Part shown: positions 6,312 to 7,510 of the stretch, in pieces | Layout of the letters: every line of letters begins with the position of its first letter | Numbering within the stretch: position 1 is the first letter of the stretch | Source: Betaproteobacteria bacterium | Lineage (GTDB): Bacteria; Pseudomonadota; Gammaproteobacteria; Burkholderiales; Ferrovaceae | Assembly: GCA_028870615.1 (NCBI GenBank) | Contig: JAGWPH010000172.1 | Location: forward strand, 1 to 7,510 | Reading direction: 5' to 3' | Length of the DNA stretch: 7,510 nt | The notes under the pieces: model-generated | The model's database searches: none | What the model was told of the DNA's origin: nothing | Seen by the model: the letters and a program-made list of their open reading frames with translations, nothing else | Position numbers and translations under genes: made by a program

Positions 6312-7303
6312 ACAAAATTCTGGTCATCGGGGCGGCCTGGGTAGGGGACGCTGTGCTGTCCCAACCCCTTTTCGCTGCTCTCAAGAAGCAGTCTCCCGAC
6401 TGCGAGATTGATGTTCTGGCACCATCCTGGACCCAGGGTGTATTGGCCCGGATGCCTGAAGTCACGCACATCCTCGACAACCCCTTTGGGCATGGTCAAT
6501 TGCGCTGGATGGCCCGCCGCACCCTTGGAAAAGAGTTGCGGCGAGAACATTACCAACAAGCCATCATCCTGCCCAACTCCTTCAAGTCCGCATTAATTCC
6601 CTGGTTTGCCCAAATTCCCCGACGCACGGGCTATGTCGGCGAAATGCGTCATGTCCTGCTAAATGACAAACGTGATCTAGACCGGTCTGCGCACCCTTTG
6701 ATGGTGGAACGTTTTGTTGCCCTGGCCCTGCCTCAGGATGGCGTTCCGCAAGGTCCAGTACCTTTCCCCCGGTTGTATGTCGATCTTGAAGCGCAAGCTG
6801 CAACGTTGCATCGCCTCAATTTGACGCTCAATCCCCCCGTCGCCATCCTCTGTCCCGGCGCCGAATTTGGCCCCGCCAAACGCTGGCCGGTGCGTCACTT
6901 TGCAACAGCAGCCAGACAATTAATCGGTCAGGGGTTCCAGATCTGGCTGCTGGGTTCAAAAAGAGACCATCCGATTGCCGCACTGCTATCCCGCGAAATC
7001 GATGGCCCCATATACAACCTCTGTGGCGCGACCAACCTGAGCGAAGCAGTCGATCTAATGGCGGCAGCCCAGCGTGTCATCAGCAATGATTCAGGATTAA
7101 TGCATGTCGCCGCGGCCCTGGATATCCCCCTGGTGGCTGTATTTGGATCATCTAGCCCAAAATTCACCCCCCCGCTCTCGAATCGGGCCCAAGTGGTGAC
7201 CCTGAAATTATCCTGCAGTCCCTGCTTCAAACGGGAATGCCCGTTGGGCCATCTAAAATGTCTGGAAGATCTAACCCCGGATCGCGTCATGGCTCGCTGG
7301 TAA
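6308..7303 (+). CDS. waaF: ADP-heptose:LPS heptosyltransferase II (GT9 family)
   Basis: Transfers the second L-glycero-D-manno-heptose from ADP-heptose to the lipopolysaccharide inner core at the cytoplasmic face of the inner membrane. The sequence opens with the GT9 start NKILVIGAAWVGDAV, where Asp14 is the likely catalytic base. CPGAEFGPAKRWP (182-194) carries the nucleotide-phosphate lysine Lys191, and NDSGLMHVAAAL starts at 260 with Asp261. The C-terminal CSPCFKRECPLGHLKCLEDL is the usual WaaF signature. TTG at 6308 is chosen because homology begins there and it overlaps the upstream stop by 2 bases (TTGA). The strong GGGAGGGG (6284-6291) is 16 nt away, rather distant, and GAAG (6295-6298) is a weak closer site. 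An in-frame ATG at 6251 would add 19 unrelated residues read from the zf-CHCC gene. At 331 residues it is slightly shorter than E. coli WaaF (348), mainly at the C-terminus. WaaC is less likely given the Cys-rich signature. Confidence 0.94.
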   Translation: MNKILVIGAAWVGDAVLSQPLFAALKKQSPDCEIDVLAPSWTQGVLARMPEVTHILDNPFGHGQLRWMARRTLGKELRREHYQQAIILPNSFKSALIPWFAQIPRRTGYVGEMRHVLLNDKRDLDRSAHPLMVERFVALALPQDGVPQGPVPFPRLYVDLEAQAATLHRLNLTLNPPVAILCPGAEFGPAKRWPVRHFATAARQLIGQGFQIWLLGSKRDHPIAALLSREIDGPIYNLCGATNLSEAVDLMAAAQRVISNDSGLMHVAAALDIPLVAVFGSSSPKFTPPLSNRAQVVTLKLSCSPCFKRECPLGHLKCLEDLTPDRVMARW

Positions 7304-7510
7304 CCTGTCCTTCCTGGGGGGGCCAATCGTTGGGCACATCAATATCCAGCAAGATGCCCGGATCATCCACATCGAGCCAGCACACCTCCTGTCGGTGAAC
7401 ATCCAACAGGCGCCGAGCGCCCTGGTCTCCCCGTAAGGCCATTAAAGCCTCCCGGAAATGGCTTGAAAACCCAACGGGATTACCGCGTTGCCCGCGATAG
7501 CGACAAGCCA
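7287..7510 (-). CDS. MocA/MobA-like nucleotidyltransferase, C-terminal part only
   Basis: The last 73 residues of a gene entering from the right edge on the minus strand. YRGQRGNPVGFSSHF (4-18), LRGDQGARRLL (25-35) and the end motif DDPGILLDIDVPNDW (48-62) match the C-terminal half of the NTP_transf_3 proteins that attach CMP or GMP to molybdopterin (MocA/MobA type). The P-GQRGNPVG and GD-GAR pattern is closer to MocA, the cytidylyltransferase that serves xanthine-dehydrogenase-type enzymes. The N-terminal nucleotide-binding motif lies outside the window, so the call cannot be made specific. Its stop TGA (7287-7289 read on the minus strand) lies inside the last codons of waaF, giving a 17-bp tail-to-tail overlap. 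The frame is open throughout what is visible. Confidence 0.85.
   Translation of the reverse strand, partial: ACRYRGQRGNPVGFSSHFREALMALRGDQGARRLLDVHRQEVCWLDVDDPGILLDIDVPNDWPPQEGQVTSEP

Overview
The window reads as ordinary chromosomal DNA of moderately high GC from a Gram-negative proteobacterium, most likely a betaproteobacterium. I infer this from family knowledge: a yhdP-type gene beside a nitrilase-family gene, and the run ilvE, zf-CHCC protein, waaF, are both arrangements I associate with that class. The IlvE protein also resembles betaproteobacterial IlvE. No search was run, so genus is not called.

Layout. Positions 1-794 (minus) hold nearly all of a carbon-nitrogen hydrolase (nitrilase superfamily) gene, running off the left edge. 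Positions 817-5049 (minus) hold one very large gene for a membrane-anchored AsmA-like protein of the YhdP family. It lies 22 bp upstream of the nitrilase gene, so the two probably form an operon continuing leftwards. Positions 5050-5179 are a divergent intergenic region with a plausible sigma70-type promoter in each direction and a perfect 6-bp inverted repeat between them. Rightwards runs a tight three-gene unit: ilvE (5180-6106), a 67-residue zf-CHCC zinc-finger protein (6108-6311) and the heptosyltransferase gene waaF (6308-7303, TTG start). From the right edge comes the 3' end of a MocA/MobA-like nucleotidyltransferase gene (minus, stop at 7287), overlapping the end of waaF by 17 bp.

How the genes fit together. 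Two of the larger genes serve the outer membrane: YhdP-family proteins take part in phospholipid supply to the outer membrane, and WaaF adds a heptose to the lipopolysaccharide inner core. IlvE makes branched-chain amino acids. The nitrilase homologue is probably an amidase involved in metabolite repair, and the right-hand gene probably belongs to molybdenum cofactor modification.

No RNA genes, insertion sequences, CRISPR arrays, phage genes or convincing intrinsic terminators were seen. I found no clearly new system. The points most worth a second look are the architecture of the divergent promoter region, the coupled zf-CHCC/waaF junction and the convergent overlap at the right end.
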